Made by a program: the position numbers and the translations under genes | Assembly (NCBI GenBank): GCA_903847525.1 | Contig: CAINEA010000867.1 | Span: 1-41,071, forward strand | Source: an uncultured Acetobacteraceae bacterium | GTDB taxonomy: Bacteria > Pseudomonadota > Alphaproteobacteria > Acetobacterales > Acetobacteraceae | Direction: 5' to 3' | Length of the DNA stretch: 41,071 bases | Part shown: piece by piece, positions 20,502 through 29,504 of the stretch | Position numbering within the stretch: position 1 is the first letter of the stretch | Layout: each line of letters starts with the position of its first letter | The notes under the pieces: generated by a model | The model's input: only the letters and a program-made list of their open reading frames with translations | Told to the model about the DNA's origin: nothing | Databases searched by the model: none

Positions 20502-21263
20502 TCATCGGCCGAGATACACTTCGACGACCCTGGGGTCCTCGCTGACAAAATCGATCGAGCCTTCCGACAGCACCGATCCCTCGTGCAGCACGGTCACCTT
20601 CACGCCCAGCGCACGGACGAAATCCATATCGTGCTCCACCACCACAACGCTGCGTGTCTTGTTGATCTCACGCAGCAGATCGGCCGTCTGCGCCGTCTCG
20701 GAATCGGTCATGCCGGCAACGGGTTCATCGACCAGTAGCAATTGTGGCTCCTGCGCCAGCAGCATGCCGATCTCCAGCCATTGCTTCTGGCCATGCGACA
20801 GGCCGGCGGATTGGCGCGCGCGAACATCGGTCAGGCGGATGGTTTCCAGAATGCTCTCGACCTTCTCGCGCTCGTCCGTGGTCTCGCGCGCCCACAGCGT
20901 GAAGCGCGGGCGCCGATCGCCGGCGAGCGACAACAGCAGATTGTCCCAGACCGTCAGCGGTTCGAACACGGTCGGCTTTTGGAACTTCCGGCCGATGCCC
21001 AGGTCGGCGATCGCGGGCTCGTCCAGCCGGGTCAGGTCGGTGTCCTTGCCGAACATCACCGTGCCGGTGTCCGGTCGGGTCTTGCCGGTGATGACGTCCA
21101 TCATCGTGGTTTTGCCGGCGCCGTTCGGGCCGATCACGGCGCGCATTTCGCCGGCTTCCAGATACAACGACAGGGCGTTCAGCGCACGAAAGCCATCGAA
21201 CGTCACGGTTACGCCATCCAGATACAGCAGGGTATCGCCGGGAGGCGTTTGCAAATCGCTCAT
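20502..21263 (-). CDS. urtD: Urea ABC transporter ATP-binding protein UrtD
   Basis: 'LYLDGVTVTFDGFRALNALSL', 'GPNGAGKTTMMDVITGKTRPDTG', 'LSHGQKQWLEIGMLLAQEPQLLLVDEPVAGMTDSE'. Confidence 0.96.
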   Translation of the reverse strand: MSDLQTPPGDTLLYLDGVTVTFDGFRALNALSLYLEAGEMRAVIGPNGAGKTTMMDVITGKTRPDTGTVMFGKDTDLTRLDEPAIADLGIGRKFQKPTVFEPLTVWDNLLLSLAGDRRPRFTLWARETTDEREKVESILETIRLTDVRARQSAGLSHGQKQWLEIGMLLAQEPQLLLVDEPVAGMTDSETAQTADLLREINKTRSVVVVEHDMDFVRALGVKVTVLHEGSVLSEGSIDFVSEDPRVVEVYLGR

Positions 21264-22375
21264 CCCGTCACCTCGCTGATTTTCTCTGGCGGCACCTCAT
21301 CCACCGGCCGGATGTGGCGGAAGCGGTCCAGTGCCCCGATCACGCCCTTGGGCAGGAACAGGGTCACGAAGATGAACAGCGCACCCAGCGCATACAACCA
21401 CAGTTCCGGCAGGGCGCCGGTGAAATAGGTCTTGCCGAGATTGACCAGGATGGCCCCCAGGATCGCGCCTGTCAGCGTGCCGCGGCCGCCGACCGCGACC
21501 CAGATCACCGCCTCGATCGAGTTGGCCGGCGAGAACTCGCCGGGGTTGATGATGCCGACCTGCGGCACGTACAGAGCCCCGCCGATGCCGGCCATCACGG
21601 CGGAGGCGACGAACACCACCAGCTTGTAGGATTCCGGGCGGTATCCCAGGAACCGCGTACGGCTTTCCGTATCGCGCACAGCCACCAGCACCTTGCCGAA
21701 GCGCGAGCCCACGACGAACCGGGCGGCCAAAAACATCAGGCACAGCATAACCGCCGTCGCCAGCAACAGGCCGACGCGCGTCGTGTCCGCCTGCAGCGGC
21801 ATGCCCAGAAGATCCTTGAAGTCGGTCATGCCATTATTGCCGCCAAACCCCATATCGTTGCGGAAAAAGGCCAGCAGCAACGCGTAGGTCAGTGCCTGGG
21901 TGATGATGGACAGATACACGCCGGTGACGCGCGAGCGGAACGCCAGCCAGCCGAACACCAGGGCGATCAGCGCGGGCACCAGAACCGCCATCAGCATGGC
22001 GAACGGGAACTGGTCGAAGCCATGCCAATACCAGGGCAGTTCCTTGTAGTTCAGGAACACCATGAAATCCGGCAGCACCGCGTTGCCATACACCCCGCGC
22101 GGGCCGATCTGGCGCATCAGATACATGCCCATGGCGTAGCCGCCCAAGGCGAAGAAGGCGGCATGGCCCAGGCTCAGGATGCCGGCGAACCCCCATACCA
22201 GGTCCAGCGCCAGTGCCAGCATGGCGAAGCTCAGATACTTGCCGGCCAGCGACACCGCGTAGGTTGGCACGTGCAGCGCGGAGCTTTCCGCCGTGCCCAG
22301 ATTGAGCACGGCCATTAGTATCGCGCCGCCCAGCACCAGAACGAGCGTCAGGATCGTGGAGCGAAGCGGGATCAT
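21260..22375 (-). CDS. urtC: Urea ABC transporter permease UrtC
   Basis: Multi-TM; 'GFAGILSLGHAAFFALGGYAMGMYLMRQIG', 'FNNEMGFGGNNG'-like region (FRNDMGFGGNNGMTDFKD), typical UrtC. Confidence 0.96.
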   Translation of the reverse strand: MIPLRSTILTLVLVLGGAILMAVLNLGTAESSALHVPTYAVSLAGKYLSFAMLALALDLVWGFAGILSLGHAAFFALGGYAMGMYLMRQIGPRGVYGNAVLPDFMVFLNYKELPWYWHGFDQFPFAMLMAVLVPALIALVFGWLAFRSRVTGVYLSIITQALTYALLLAFFRNDMGFGGNNGMTDFKDLLGMPLQADTTRVGLLLATAVMLCLMFLAARFVVGSRFGKVLVAVRDTESRTRFLGYRPESYKLVVFVASAVMAGIGGALYVPQVGIINPGEFSPANSIEAVIWVAVGGRGTLTGAILGAILVNLGKTYFTGALPELWLYALGALFIFVTLFLPKGVIGALDRFRHIRPVDEVPPEKISEVTG

Positions 22376-23964
22376 GCCTCCACCGCCCGTCCCTTAAGCG
22401 GGAACATACCGCGCGGCTTGCGCTGGATAAACAGGATCAGCGCGACCAGAACCACAATCTTCGCCAACACGGCACCGGCAACCGGCTCGAGGAACTTGTT
22501 GAGAATGCCCAGTGTCAGCGCGCCCACCGCCGTGCCCCAAAGATTGCCGACCCCGCCAAACACCACGACCATGAAACTGTCGATGATGTAGCCCTGGCCA
22601 AGATTGGGGGAGACGTTGTCGATCTGGCTCAGCGCCACGCCCGCCATGCCCGCCACGCCCGAACCGAGGCCGAAGGTCAGCGCGTCGATCCAGGGCGTGC
22701 GAATGCCCATCGCCGCGGCCATGCGCCGGTTCTGCGTCACCGCACGCATCCGCAGGCCGAGCGAGGTATAGCGCAGCACCGCCATCAGCGTCGCCAGAAC
22801 CAGCACTGCAAACACGATGATGGTCAGGCGATTATAGGTCAGCGACAGGCCACCGAGTTGCATCGCCCCACTCATCCAGGCGGGCGTGCCGACCTCCTGG
22901 TTGGTCGGTCCGAAGATCGAGCGTATCGCCTGCTGCAGCAGAAGCGACAGACCCCAAGTGGCCAACAGCGTTTCCAGCGGCCTTCCATACAGCCAGCGGA
23001 TCAGGCTGCGTTCGATCGCGACACCGATCGCGCCGGCGACCAGGAAGGCCAGCGGCACGGCGAAGAACAGGCTGGCGCCGAACAGTCCGGGCGCATGGTT
23101 GCGGATGATCGTCTGGACAACGAAGGTGACATAGGCGCCGATCATCACCATCTCGCCGTGCGCCATGTTGATCACGCCCATCACGCCGAAGGTGATGGCA
23201 AGCCCGGTCGCGGCCAGCAGCAAAACCGAACCCAGGCTGAGGCCGTAATACACACTCTGCAGCAGGCTCCAGAGTTGCAGAGAAAAATCGATCGACTTCA
23301 CGGCCGCGGCCGCCGCTTCGACCACGGAAGGGGGCTGGTTGGTCAGGGTTGAGAGCAAGGCGCGCGCGTCGATATCGCCACGGTCGCGAAGCGTCGCAAC
23401 CGCCGCCAGACGATCGGCCTCGGAAGCGTCTCCAGCGGCGAACAAGGCGGCGGCACGCGCCTGCTCCATCGTCCGCTTCACGCCGGAATCTTTCTCCGCG
23501 GCGATCGCGCGTGTCAGTGCCGGAATGCCGGCGGGATCGCGGGACTTGAAGACCGCCTCTGCGGCGGAGGCACGTGTAGCCGCGCTGGCGTCGAACAGGC
23601 GCAGCGCGCCAAGCGCCGCGTCGACCGAACGTCGGATGGAATTGTTGACACGAACCGGGCGCACACTTCCGGGATCAGCGGCGGGCTCGCCGGTCAGCGC
23701 GGCTTGATAGCCGCCTTCAGGCAATTTGATGAACAACTGCTTGTCGGCACCCAGCACCAGACGACCATCCTGCAAGGCGCCCAGGATGGCAGCGGCCCGT
23801 GGACTGCCAGAGACGCCAAGCGCCTCTACCCCCCGCCGGATATCGTCGAAATTCTGTCCGGCCAGTGCCACGACGGCCTCGTTGGCCGCATCGTCGGCCC
23901 GGGCGCTGCTTGGGGCGCAAATTGGCGCGAGCATCAGCAGACAGAGCAAGAGGATACGCAACAT
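22372..23964 (-). CDS. urtB: Urea ABC transporter permease UrtB (long form with N-terminal extension)
   Basis: Signal-peptide-like MLRILLLCLLMLAPICAP, periplasmic-type N-terminal region, then LivH-type permease 'GVMGVINMAHGEMVMIGAYVTFVVQ', as in long UrtB proteins. Confidence 0.95.
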   Translation of the reverse strand: MLRILLLCLLMLAPICAPSSARADDAANEAVVALAGQNFDDIRRGVEALGVSGSPRAAAILGALQDGRLVLGADKQLFIKLPEGGYQAALTGEPAADPGSVRPVRVNNSIRRSVDAALGALRLFDASAATRASAAEAVFKSRDPAGIPALTRAIAAEKDSGVKRTMEQARAAALFAAGDASEADRLAAVATLRDRGDIDARALLSTLTNQPPSVVEAAAAAVKSIDFSLQLWSLLQSVYYGLSLGSVLLLAATGLAITFGVMGVINMAHGEMVMIGAYVTFVVQTIIRNHAPGLFGASLFFAVPLAFLVAGAIGVAIERSLIRWLYGRPLETLLATWGLSLLLQQAIRSIFGPTNQEVGTPAWMSGAMQLGGLSLTYNRLTIIVFAVLVLATLMAVLRYTSLGLRMRAVTQNRRMAAAMGIRTPWIDALTFGLGSGVAGMAGVALSQIDNVSPNLGQGYIIDSFMVVVFGGVGNLWGTAVGALTLGILNKFLEPVAGAVLAKIVVLVALILFIQRKPRGMFPLKGRAVEA

Positions 23965-23989
23965 AACGCTTACCTTCCGCGGCTTGGAT

Positions 23990-24021
23990 GCCGGGCAAGG
24001 GGGGATGCCCCCAGGCCCGGC
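23990..24021 (-). promoter_or_regulatory. Strong intercistronic stem-loop between urtA and urtB
   Basis: GCCGGGC-AA-GGGGGG-ATG-CCCCC-AG-GCCCGGC: 7 bp outer stem plus 5 bp inner stem, in the 74-nt urtA-urtB gap; no U-tract follows on the minus strand. Confidence 0.7.
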
Positions 24022-24038
24022 TCCTCGCATTCAGCTTG

Positions 24039-25355
24039 TTATTTCGCGGAACCGCCGCACTTGCCGGTCTTGACGTTGAAGTTGCCGCAAGACATCGGCG
24101 AGCGCCAGTCGGCGATCAGGTCACGCGAACCCTCGAGGTACGGCGACCATTCGTTTGCGACGATCAGGCCCGGGGTCTGGGACACGATGTTGAACTGCCC
24201 GTTGCCCTGGATTTCCCCGATCAGCACCGGCTTGGTGATGTGATGGTTCGGCATCATCGCCGAGAAGCCACCCGACAGGTTCGGAACAGCCACGCCGATC
24301 ATGGCGTCGATCACCTTGGTTGGGTCGGTCGTTCCGGCCTTCTCTACAGCCTTCACCCACATGGCAAAGCCGATCACATGCGCTTCCATCGGGTCGTTGG
24401 TGACGCGCTTGGGGTTCTTGGTGAACGCCTGCCACTTGGCGATGAACGCCTTGTTGTCGGCGTTGTCCACGCTCATGAAGTAGTTCCATGCAGCGAGATG
24501 GCCGAGCAGCGGCTTTGTGTCGATGCCGGCCAGTTCTTCCTCGCCGACCGAGAACGCCACGACCGGAATATCGGTCGCCTTGATGCCCTGGTTGCCGAGT
24601 TCCTTGTAGAACGGCACGTTGGCGTCGCCGTTGATCGTGGAAACGACGGCGGTCTTCTTGCCGGCGGAGCCGAACTTCTTGATCGAGGCCACGATGTTCT
24701 GCCAATCCGAATGGCCGAACGGCGTGTAGTTGATCATGATGTCCTCGTCTTTGACGCCCTTCGACTTCAGGTAGGCTTCAAGGATCTTGTTGGTCGTGCG
24801 CGGATACACATAGTCGGTGCCGGCGAGCACCCAGCGCTGCACCTTCTCGTTTTCGGCCAGGTAATCAACTGCCGGGATCGCCTGCTGGTTCGGCGCCGCA
24901 CCGGTGTAGAAGACGTTCTTGCTGCTCTCCTCGCCCTCATACTGGACGGGGTAGAACAGGATGTTGTTCAGTTCCTCGAACACCGGTAGCACGGATTTGC
25001 GCGAAACCGATGTCCAGCAACCGAATACCGCGGCGACCTTCTGCACGCTGATCAGTTCGCGTGCCTTTTCGGCGAACAGCGGCCAGTTGGAAGCGGGATC
25101 GACCACCACGGCTTCCAGCTTCTTGCCGAGCAGGCCGCCTTTCTTGTTCTGCTCCTCGATCAGCATCAGCATGACGTCCTTCAGCGTGGTCTCGCTGATG
25201 GCCATGGTGCCTGAGAGTGAATGCAGGATGCCGACCTTGATCGTTCCCGTTCCCTGGGCCTGCGCCGGTGTGGAGCCGATGGCAGCGGCGGCCATGGCGG
25301 CCAAACCGAGTGCCCCCATCGCCCGCCGCGTGAGCCAATTCTTAGCGATTGTCAT
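24039..25355 (-). CDS. urtA: Urea ABC transporter substrate-binding protein UrtA
   Basis: 'IKVGILHSLSGTMAISETTLKDVMLMLIEEQNKKGGLLGKKLEAVVVDPASNWPLFAEKA', 'FYPVQYEGEESSKNVFYTGAAPNQQ'; ATG at 25355 with GGGGAA SD at 25361-25366. Confidence 0.97.
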   Translation of the reverse strand: MTIAKNWLTRRAMGALGLAAMAAAAIGSTPAQAQGTGTIKVGILHSLSGTMAISETTLKDVMLMLIEEQNKKGGLLGKKLEAVVVDPASNWPLFAEKARELISVQKVAAVFGCWTSVSRKSVLPVFEELNNILFYPVQYEGEESSKNVFYTGAAPNQQAIPAVDYLAENEKVQRWVLAGTDYVYPRTTNKILEAYLKSKGVKDEDIMINYTPFGHSDWQNIVASIKKFGSAGKKTAVVSTINGDANVPFYKELGNQGIKATDIPVVAFSVGEEELAGIDTKPLLGHLAAWNYFMSVDNADNKAFIAKWQAFTKNPKRVTNDPMEAHVIGFAMWVKAVEKAGTTDPTKVIDAMIGVAVPNLSGGFSAMMPNHHITKPVLIGEIQGNGQFNIVSQTPGLIVANEWSPYLEGSRDLIADWRSPMSCGNFNVKTGKCGGSAK

Positions 25356-25445
25356 TAGACTTCCCCGTGTTGTTCGTAGTGACATGAAGCCAAGGTGCCT
25401 GACGCCCACACACTGCGCGCGAACGACCCCACCTGAGCGCAACAA

Positions 25446-25462
25446 CGCAAGGTCCGTGCCAT
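25446..25462 (-). promoter_or_regulatory. Sigma-54 (RpoN) -24/-12 promoter of the urt-ure array
   Basis: Minus strand reads TGGCAC-GGACC-TTGCG (plus: CGCAAGGTCCGTGCCA), matching TGGCAC-N5-TTGC exactly, about 100 nt upstream of the urtA start. Confidence 0.75.
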
Positions 25463-25717
25463 CAAAGGTAATGGTCGTTATTTCAAAGTGTTATGCGGAA
25501 AGTGCCGGCCCGTTTCAGAGGCCGCGCCGGCCGATGCCAGCCGTCGCATAAACTTTGTGCAATTTTTGCGCCCTCCTGAGGCAGGCGGCATCACATGTCA
25601 CCCGTCCGCGAGAACAATCCAAATTTCGCGAGCCGTCGTCGCGCAGAAACGTGCCTGGATGGCGGTGCGGGACGGTTTGTCTATAGTCCTTCCTCCTGAT
25701 CCCAGCCGGAGCGCCCC

Positions 25718-26683
25718 ATGACGCACACGCGTTTCAATCCCGAATTGTTTGCCGACGATGTCATCGACGCCGAAACTAGGGCATTGAACGCCGCGATCGT
25801 GGCAGCCATGGATGGCATGCCGGAATGGTGGGACGTGGGCGCCGAAACGGTGCGTGAAGCACGTCGGCAGGGCCGCGGACCGTTCCCGCCCACTCCGCAA
25901 TCACCGCGCGCGGTGATGCGGATGATCGAAGGTCCGGACGGCAACCGGATCCCGGTGCGCATCGTTGCCCCAGCGCACCCGCGCGGCATTTATATCCTTC
26001 TGCATGGTGGCGGTTGGGTGCTGGGCGCGTGCGACCAGCAGGACCCGATGCTGGAGCGCATTGCCGACAATGCCGGCCTTGTCTGTATCAGCGTCGAATA
26101 CCGGCTGGCGCCGGAACACCCCTACCCCGCCGGGGCGGACGATTGTGAGGCCGTGGCACTGTGGCTGGCGAAATCGGCCAAGGCAGAATTTGGTACCGAC
26201 GTGCTGACCATCGGCGGCGAGAGCGCCGGGGGCCATCTGGCAGCGGTGACGCTGCTGCGCATGCGCGACAAGCATGACTTTCGCAACTTTCGCGGCGCCA
26301 ACCTGGTGTTCGGGGCCTTCGACCTGACCATGACACCGAGCCAGCGCCAGTTCGGCAACATCCGCCTGGTCCTGCGCACGATCGATATCGAGAAATTCTG
26401 CGACGCCTTCCTGCCAGCCCAATATGACCGCCGCGCCCCCGATATCTCCCCGCTCTATGCCGATCTCAGCGGCCTATGCCCTGCCCTGTTCTCGGTCGGC
26501 ACGTCGGACGCGCTACTCGACGATACTCTATTCATGCATGGCCGGTGGATCGCCGCCGGCAACCCGGCGGAACTGGAGATCTATCCGGGCGGAGCGCATG
26601 GCTTCACGATGTTCCCTGGTGCGCTGGCGGATCGGGCACGGGCGCGGATGGACGAGTTCCTGCGCGCATCGGTGGCGGACTGA
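25718..26683 (+). CDS. Alpha/beta hydrolase (hormone-sensitive-lipase-like family)
   Basis: '[12 protein letters not shown]' oxyanion motif, '[11 protein letters not shown]' nucleophile elbow, '[12 protein letters not shown]' catalytic His region. Confidence 0.92.
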   Translation: MTHTRFNPELFADDVIDAETRALNAAIVAAMDGMPEWWDVGAETVREARRQGRGPFPPTPQSPRAVMRMIEGPDGNRIPVRIVAPAHPRGIYILLHGGGWVLGACDQQDPMLERIADNAGLVCISVEYRLAPEHPYPAGADDCEAVALWLAKSAKAEFGTDVLTIGGESAGGHLAAVTLLRMRDKHDFRNFRGANLVFGAFDLTMTPSQRQFGNIRLVLRTIDIEKFCDAFLPAQYDRRAPDISPLYADLSGLCPALFSVGTSDALLDDTLFMHGRWIAAGNPAELEIYPGGAHGFTMFPGALADRARARMDEFLRASVAD

Positions 26684-26782
26684 TCCGCGCTGGCGAAAGC
26701 CCGCATCGAAAACGGATCGTTAATCCTCCAAGCGCAAGCTCTGCCGGAGTGCAAAAAACTTGCGCGAAATGGATGCTCCGGC

Positions 26783-27511
26783 GTGCAGAAAAATGTCTTC
26801 CACTTTCTCGGCCGAAGGATCGAACTCTGGACCCATCCGGAGCCTGACCCCCTGGCAACGCTGATCCGCAGCACCGGGCGGTTCTACGAGCCGGACGTGC
26901 TGGCGAAGGCTCAGGAAATCTATTTGCCTGGCACGACCATCGTGGATGTCGGTGCGAATATCGGCAATCACACAGTCTTCTTTGCCACGATCCTGGGTGC
27001 GCAGGTCATCGCGATGGAACCCTACCGCCCCAATCACGACCTGCTGGAAGTGAACGTCGCCGCGAATGGGATCGGGGACCGGGTTCGCACCCATTGCCTG
27101 GCCCTCGGGGAACGAGACGGCAGCGGATCCGTGCGGATCGGCGATCCCGGCAATCTTGGGACGGTCGGGATTCAAGCAAATGGCGGCATTCAGCCAGGTG
27201 GCGGCGATATCCCCATTCGCAGCCTGGACGGCATGGCACTCGATGCACCGATCGGGTTGATCAAGATCGATGTGGAAGGCAACGAAGCCGCCGTACTGGC
27301 CGGAGCAGAGCAGACGATCCGCCGGTGGCGCCCCGACATCATCGTAGAGGCAGACGGTACGGACCGCTTTCTGGCAACCGCGCGGCAATTGCACGAATTC
27401 GGCTACGCCCGGCAAGGCCGCTATGCCTGGACGCCCACTTATCTGTTTTCCGCCATAGACCAGGGAGCCCGCATGCACAGTCTCCTCGACCTGCTCGGCA
27501 AAGCTGCCTGA
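26783..27511 (+). CDS. FkbM-family methyltransferase
   Basis: 'TIVDVGANIGNHTVFFATILGAQVIAMEPYRPNHDLLEVNVAANG' and 'IGLIKIDVEGNEAAVLAGAEQTI'; GTG start at 26783 is uncertain. Confidence 0.87.
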   Translation: MQKNVFHFLGRRIELWTHPEPDPLATLIRSTGRFYEPDVLAKAQEIYLPGTTIVDVGANIGNHTVFFATILGAQVIAMEPYRPNHDLLEVNVAANGIGDRVRTHCLALGERDGSGSVRIGDPGNLGTVGIQANGGIQPGGGDIPIRSLDGMALDAPIGLIKIDVEGNEAAVLAGAEQTIRRWRPDIIVEADGTDRFLATARQLHEFGYARQGRYAWTPTYLFSAIDQGARMHSLLDLLGKAA

Positions 27512-27522
27512 CGGCAGGCGGC

Positions 27523-28938
27523 CTATCCACGCTTCTCGAACTGATACGGGCTGGCGCCGGTAATCAGCGGGTCCAGCGACAGCCGGTGCTCCAGCGGCGG
27601 GAAGGCTCGGGACCGGCAATCCTGCCGGTCGCACAGGCGGCAGGACAAGCCGATGCCCACCCGCGAACGGACGAGGTCCAGCCCATCGGCATAGACCACC
27701 TCGGCGGCGTGCTCGATCGCGCAGCCCATGGCCACCACATGCACCGGCGCCGGGTCGCCCCAATGCGCGCCGGGGTGGGACACGGTGCGGGCAAAACAGA
27801 GAAAGGCCGCGCCGTCCGGCAGTTCGGCCACCTGGACCTGCACGCTGCCCGGCGTGGCGAAAGCGGAATGGACCACCCAGCGCGGGCAGGAGCCGCCGTA
27901 GCGGGCAAACGGAAAGCCGGCGGCGGAGAAGCGCTTGGAGACGTTCCCGGCAGGGTCCACAACCAAAAAAAAGAACGGCACGCCGCGGTTGCCGGTCTTT
28001 CCCGACGCATTGGGCCGCTGCAGCGTGGAGAGCCGATGGCACGCTTGCTCGAACGACACACCAAAACGCGCGGCCAGCGCTTCCATGTCATGGCGCAAGG
28101 ATGCGGCCGCGCGCTGGAACGGCTGGTACGGCATCAGCAACGCGCCGGCGACGTAATTGAGCAGCCCGATCCGGATCAGCGATTCCGCCTCGGGCGAGGA
28201 CGGCGCGGCGCGTTTCAGTTCCGCCTCCACGGCGTCGCGCGCCTCCAGCAGTCCCAATTGAAAGGCCATGTGGAAGCCGCGGCTTTCGCGCGGCAGCGCT
28301 TCCGACAGCATCAGGCTGCGCGCGGCAGGATCATAGCGGCGCAAGGCCCCATCGAGCGAGCCGACGGTCACGCTCAGCCCATGCTCCCGGCGAAGACGCT
28401 CGGCGATGGCGTGGTTGGTCTCGGCCGGCAGCACCGGGCCGAGCGACGCAGCGATGGCCTCGGCGGCGCTTTCCAGTTCGGCGAAATAGTTGAACCGGTC
28501 GGTGAACAAGTCCCGCGCCTCCTCGGTCGGCAGCAGAATGCGCCTTCCTGACGGCAGGGCGATGCCGCCGCTGTCCTCGCGCGCCACGCGCCAGGCACGA
28601 TACAGCGACAGCACGGCCCGGGCGGCGTTCGGCGCACTTCCGGCCAGCGCCGCGATTTCGTCTTCCGGCACGTCTTCTGCGCCGAGCAGGGCGTCGGCGA
28701 ATACCTCCCGCAAGCCCAACTCGATCTGGCGCTCCTCGCTGCCGGACAAGGTGGCGAGATCGACCTGCAAGGTTTCGCCCAACTTGATCAGCAGCGAGGC
28801 GGTGACGGCGCGCTGGTCGTGCTCGATCAGGTTCAGATAGCTCGCGGAAATGCCGAGCCGGGCCGCCAGGGCCTGCTGCGACAGTTCCCGCTCGGTGCGC
28901 AGGCGGCGGACCGTCCGGCCGATCAAGGCACGGGCCAT
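27523..28938 (-). CDS. XRE-family HTH regulator of the ScfR (short-chain fatty acyl-CoA regulator) type
   Basis: N-terminal HTH 'GRTVRRLRTERELSQQALAARLGISASYLNLIEHDQRAVTASLLIKLGETLQVDL', central IrrE/ImmA-like region and Cys-rich C-terminus 'GIGLSCRLCDRQDCRSRAFPP', as in ScfR proteins. Confidence 0.88.
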   Translation of the reverse strand: MARALIGRTVRRLRTERELSQQALAARLGISASYLNLIEHDQRAVTASLLIKLGETLQVDLATLSGSEERQIELGLREVFADALLGAEDVPEDEIAALAGSAPNAARAVLSLYRAWRVAREDSGGIALPSGRRILLPTEEARDLFTDRFNYFAELESAAEAIAASLGPVLPAETNHAIAERLRREHGLSVTVGSLDGALRRYDPAARSLMLSEALPRESRGFHMAFQLGLLEARDAVEAELKRAAPSSPEAESLIRIGLLNYVAGALLMPYQPFQRAAASLRHDMEALAARFGVSFEQACHRLSTLQRPNASGKTGNRGVPFFFLVVDPAGNVSKRFSAAGFPFARYGGSCPRWVVHSAFATPGSVQVQVAELPDGAAFLCFARTVSHPGAHWGDPAPVHVVAMGCAIEHAAEVVYADGLDLVRSRVGIGLSCRLCDRQDCRSRAFPPLEHRLSLDPLITGASPYQFEKRG

Positions 28939-28956
28939 GCCTTGTCTCCTCTGGAA

Positions 28957-28990
28957 TTTACACGGTTTACAGATTTACGAACTTATTCGT
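28957..28990. promoter_or_regulatory. Candidate operator in the ScfR-type gene promoter
   Basis: Three repeats TTTACA-CGG-TTTACA-GA-TTTACG (28957-28979) running into the inverted repeat ACGAA-CTTA-TTCGT (28977-28990), just upstream of the 28938 start. Confidence 0.4.
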
Positions 28991-29096
28991 CAAAACACCA
29001 ACGGTATTGCGACATTAAACGCAAAAAACCACGTGCATCTCGCGGCCGCAAGGTAAATTATTCACCCACGCCCAACGCAGCAACGGAGATCTCCTC

Positions 29097-29312
29097 ATGC
29101 GCCCATCCACCGCCCCGACCCGCTCTCCCGAAGGCATGTCCGCTCCCGCAAGCCAGGATACAAGGCGTTTCGCCGGCAATCACCCGATGACCGGAACCAC
29201 GGAGACAGGCCATCGCCAGGAAAGTGCTCCGCACCCCGACAACTACGATGACGGCCTGGTGCACAACCATAATTGGGCAACCGCGACCGCCCGACACACC
29301 GCCAGACAGTAA
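29097..29312 (+). CDS. Candidate small protein of unknown function (71 aa)
   Basis: ATG with GGAG SD 8 nt upstream; stand-alone between a divergent gene and a strong intrinsic terminator; MRPSTAPTRSPEGMSAPASQDTRRFAGNHPMTGTTETGHRQESAPHPDNYDDGLVHNHNWATATARHTARQ. Confidence 0.5.
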   Translation: MRPSTAPTRSPEGMSAPASQDTRRFAGNHPMTGTTETGHRQESAPHPDNYDDGLVHNHNWATATARHTARQ

Positions 29313-29336
29313 GACGCCTCCGACCCCGCACCTTGC

Positions 29337-29376
29337 ACGCCCGCGACGGCCTGGCCTTCGCGGGCGTTTTCTCGTT
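29337..29376 (+). terminator. Rho-independent terminator
   Basis: ACGCCCGCGA-(CGGCCTGGCCT)-TCGCGGGCGT followed by TTTCTCGTTT; perfect 9-10 bp stem 25 nt after the 71-aa ORF stop. Confidence 0.8.
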
Positions 29377-29504
29377 TGGATACCAAACCTGGGTCTCGCC
29401 GGGCTGCCAGGCGTCGAATGCTAGAAGCGGAGATACGATTTCGCTCCCCTGGTCCCATCCCCACCGCACCGCTACCATCGGGAGGACCAACAGGGAGAGT
29501 CAGC

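Noticed and set aside
25540-25570. GTGCAATTTTTGCGC near the urtA/hydrolase intergenic region as an NtrC site or second sigma-54 promoter
   Set aside because: Half-sites are in the wrong orientation for an NtrC dyad and the GG of a -24 element is missing.
27503-27521. CTGCCTG-ACGG-CAGGCGG hairpin between convergent FkbM and ScfR-type genes as a terminator
   Set aside because: Short stem without a U-tract in either direction; insufficient support.
26720-28551. 440-aa minus and 485-aa plus ORFs overlapping the FkbM and ScfR-type genes
   Set aside because: Both are out-of-phase or antisense to well-supported genes and have no recognisable domains.
29376-29504. 88-aa version of the small ORF upstream of pepN starting at ATG 29376
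   Set aside because: The N-terminal extension starts right at the terminator tail, lacks an SD and has unlikely composition; the GTG at 29505 with an SD is a better start.
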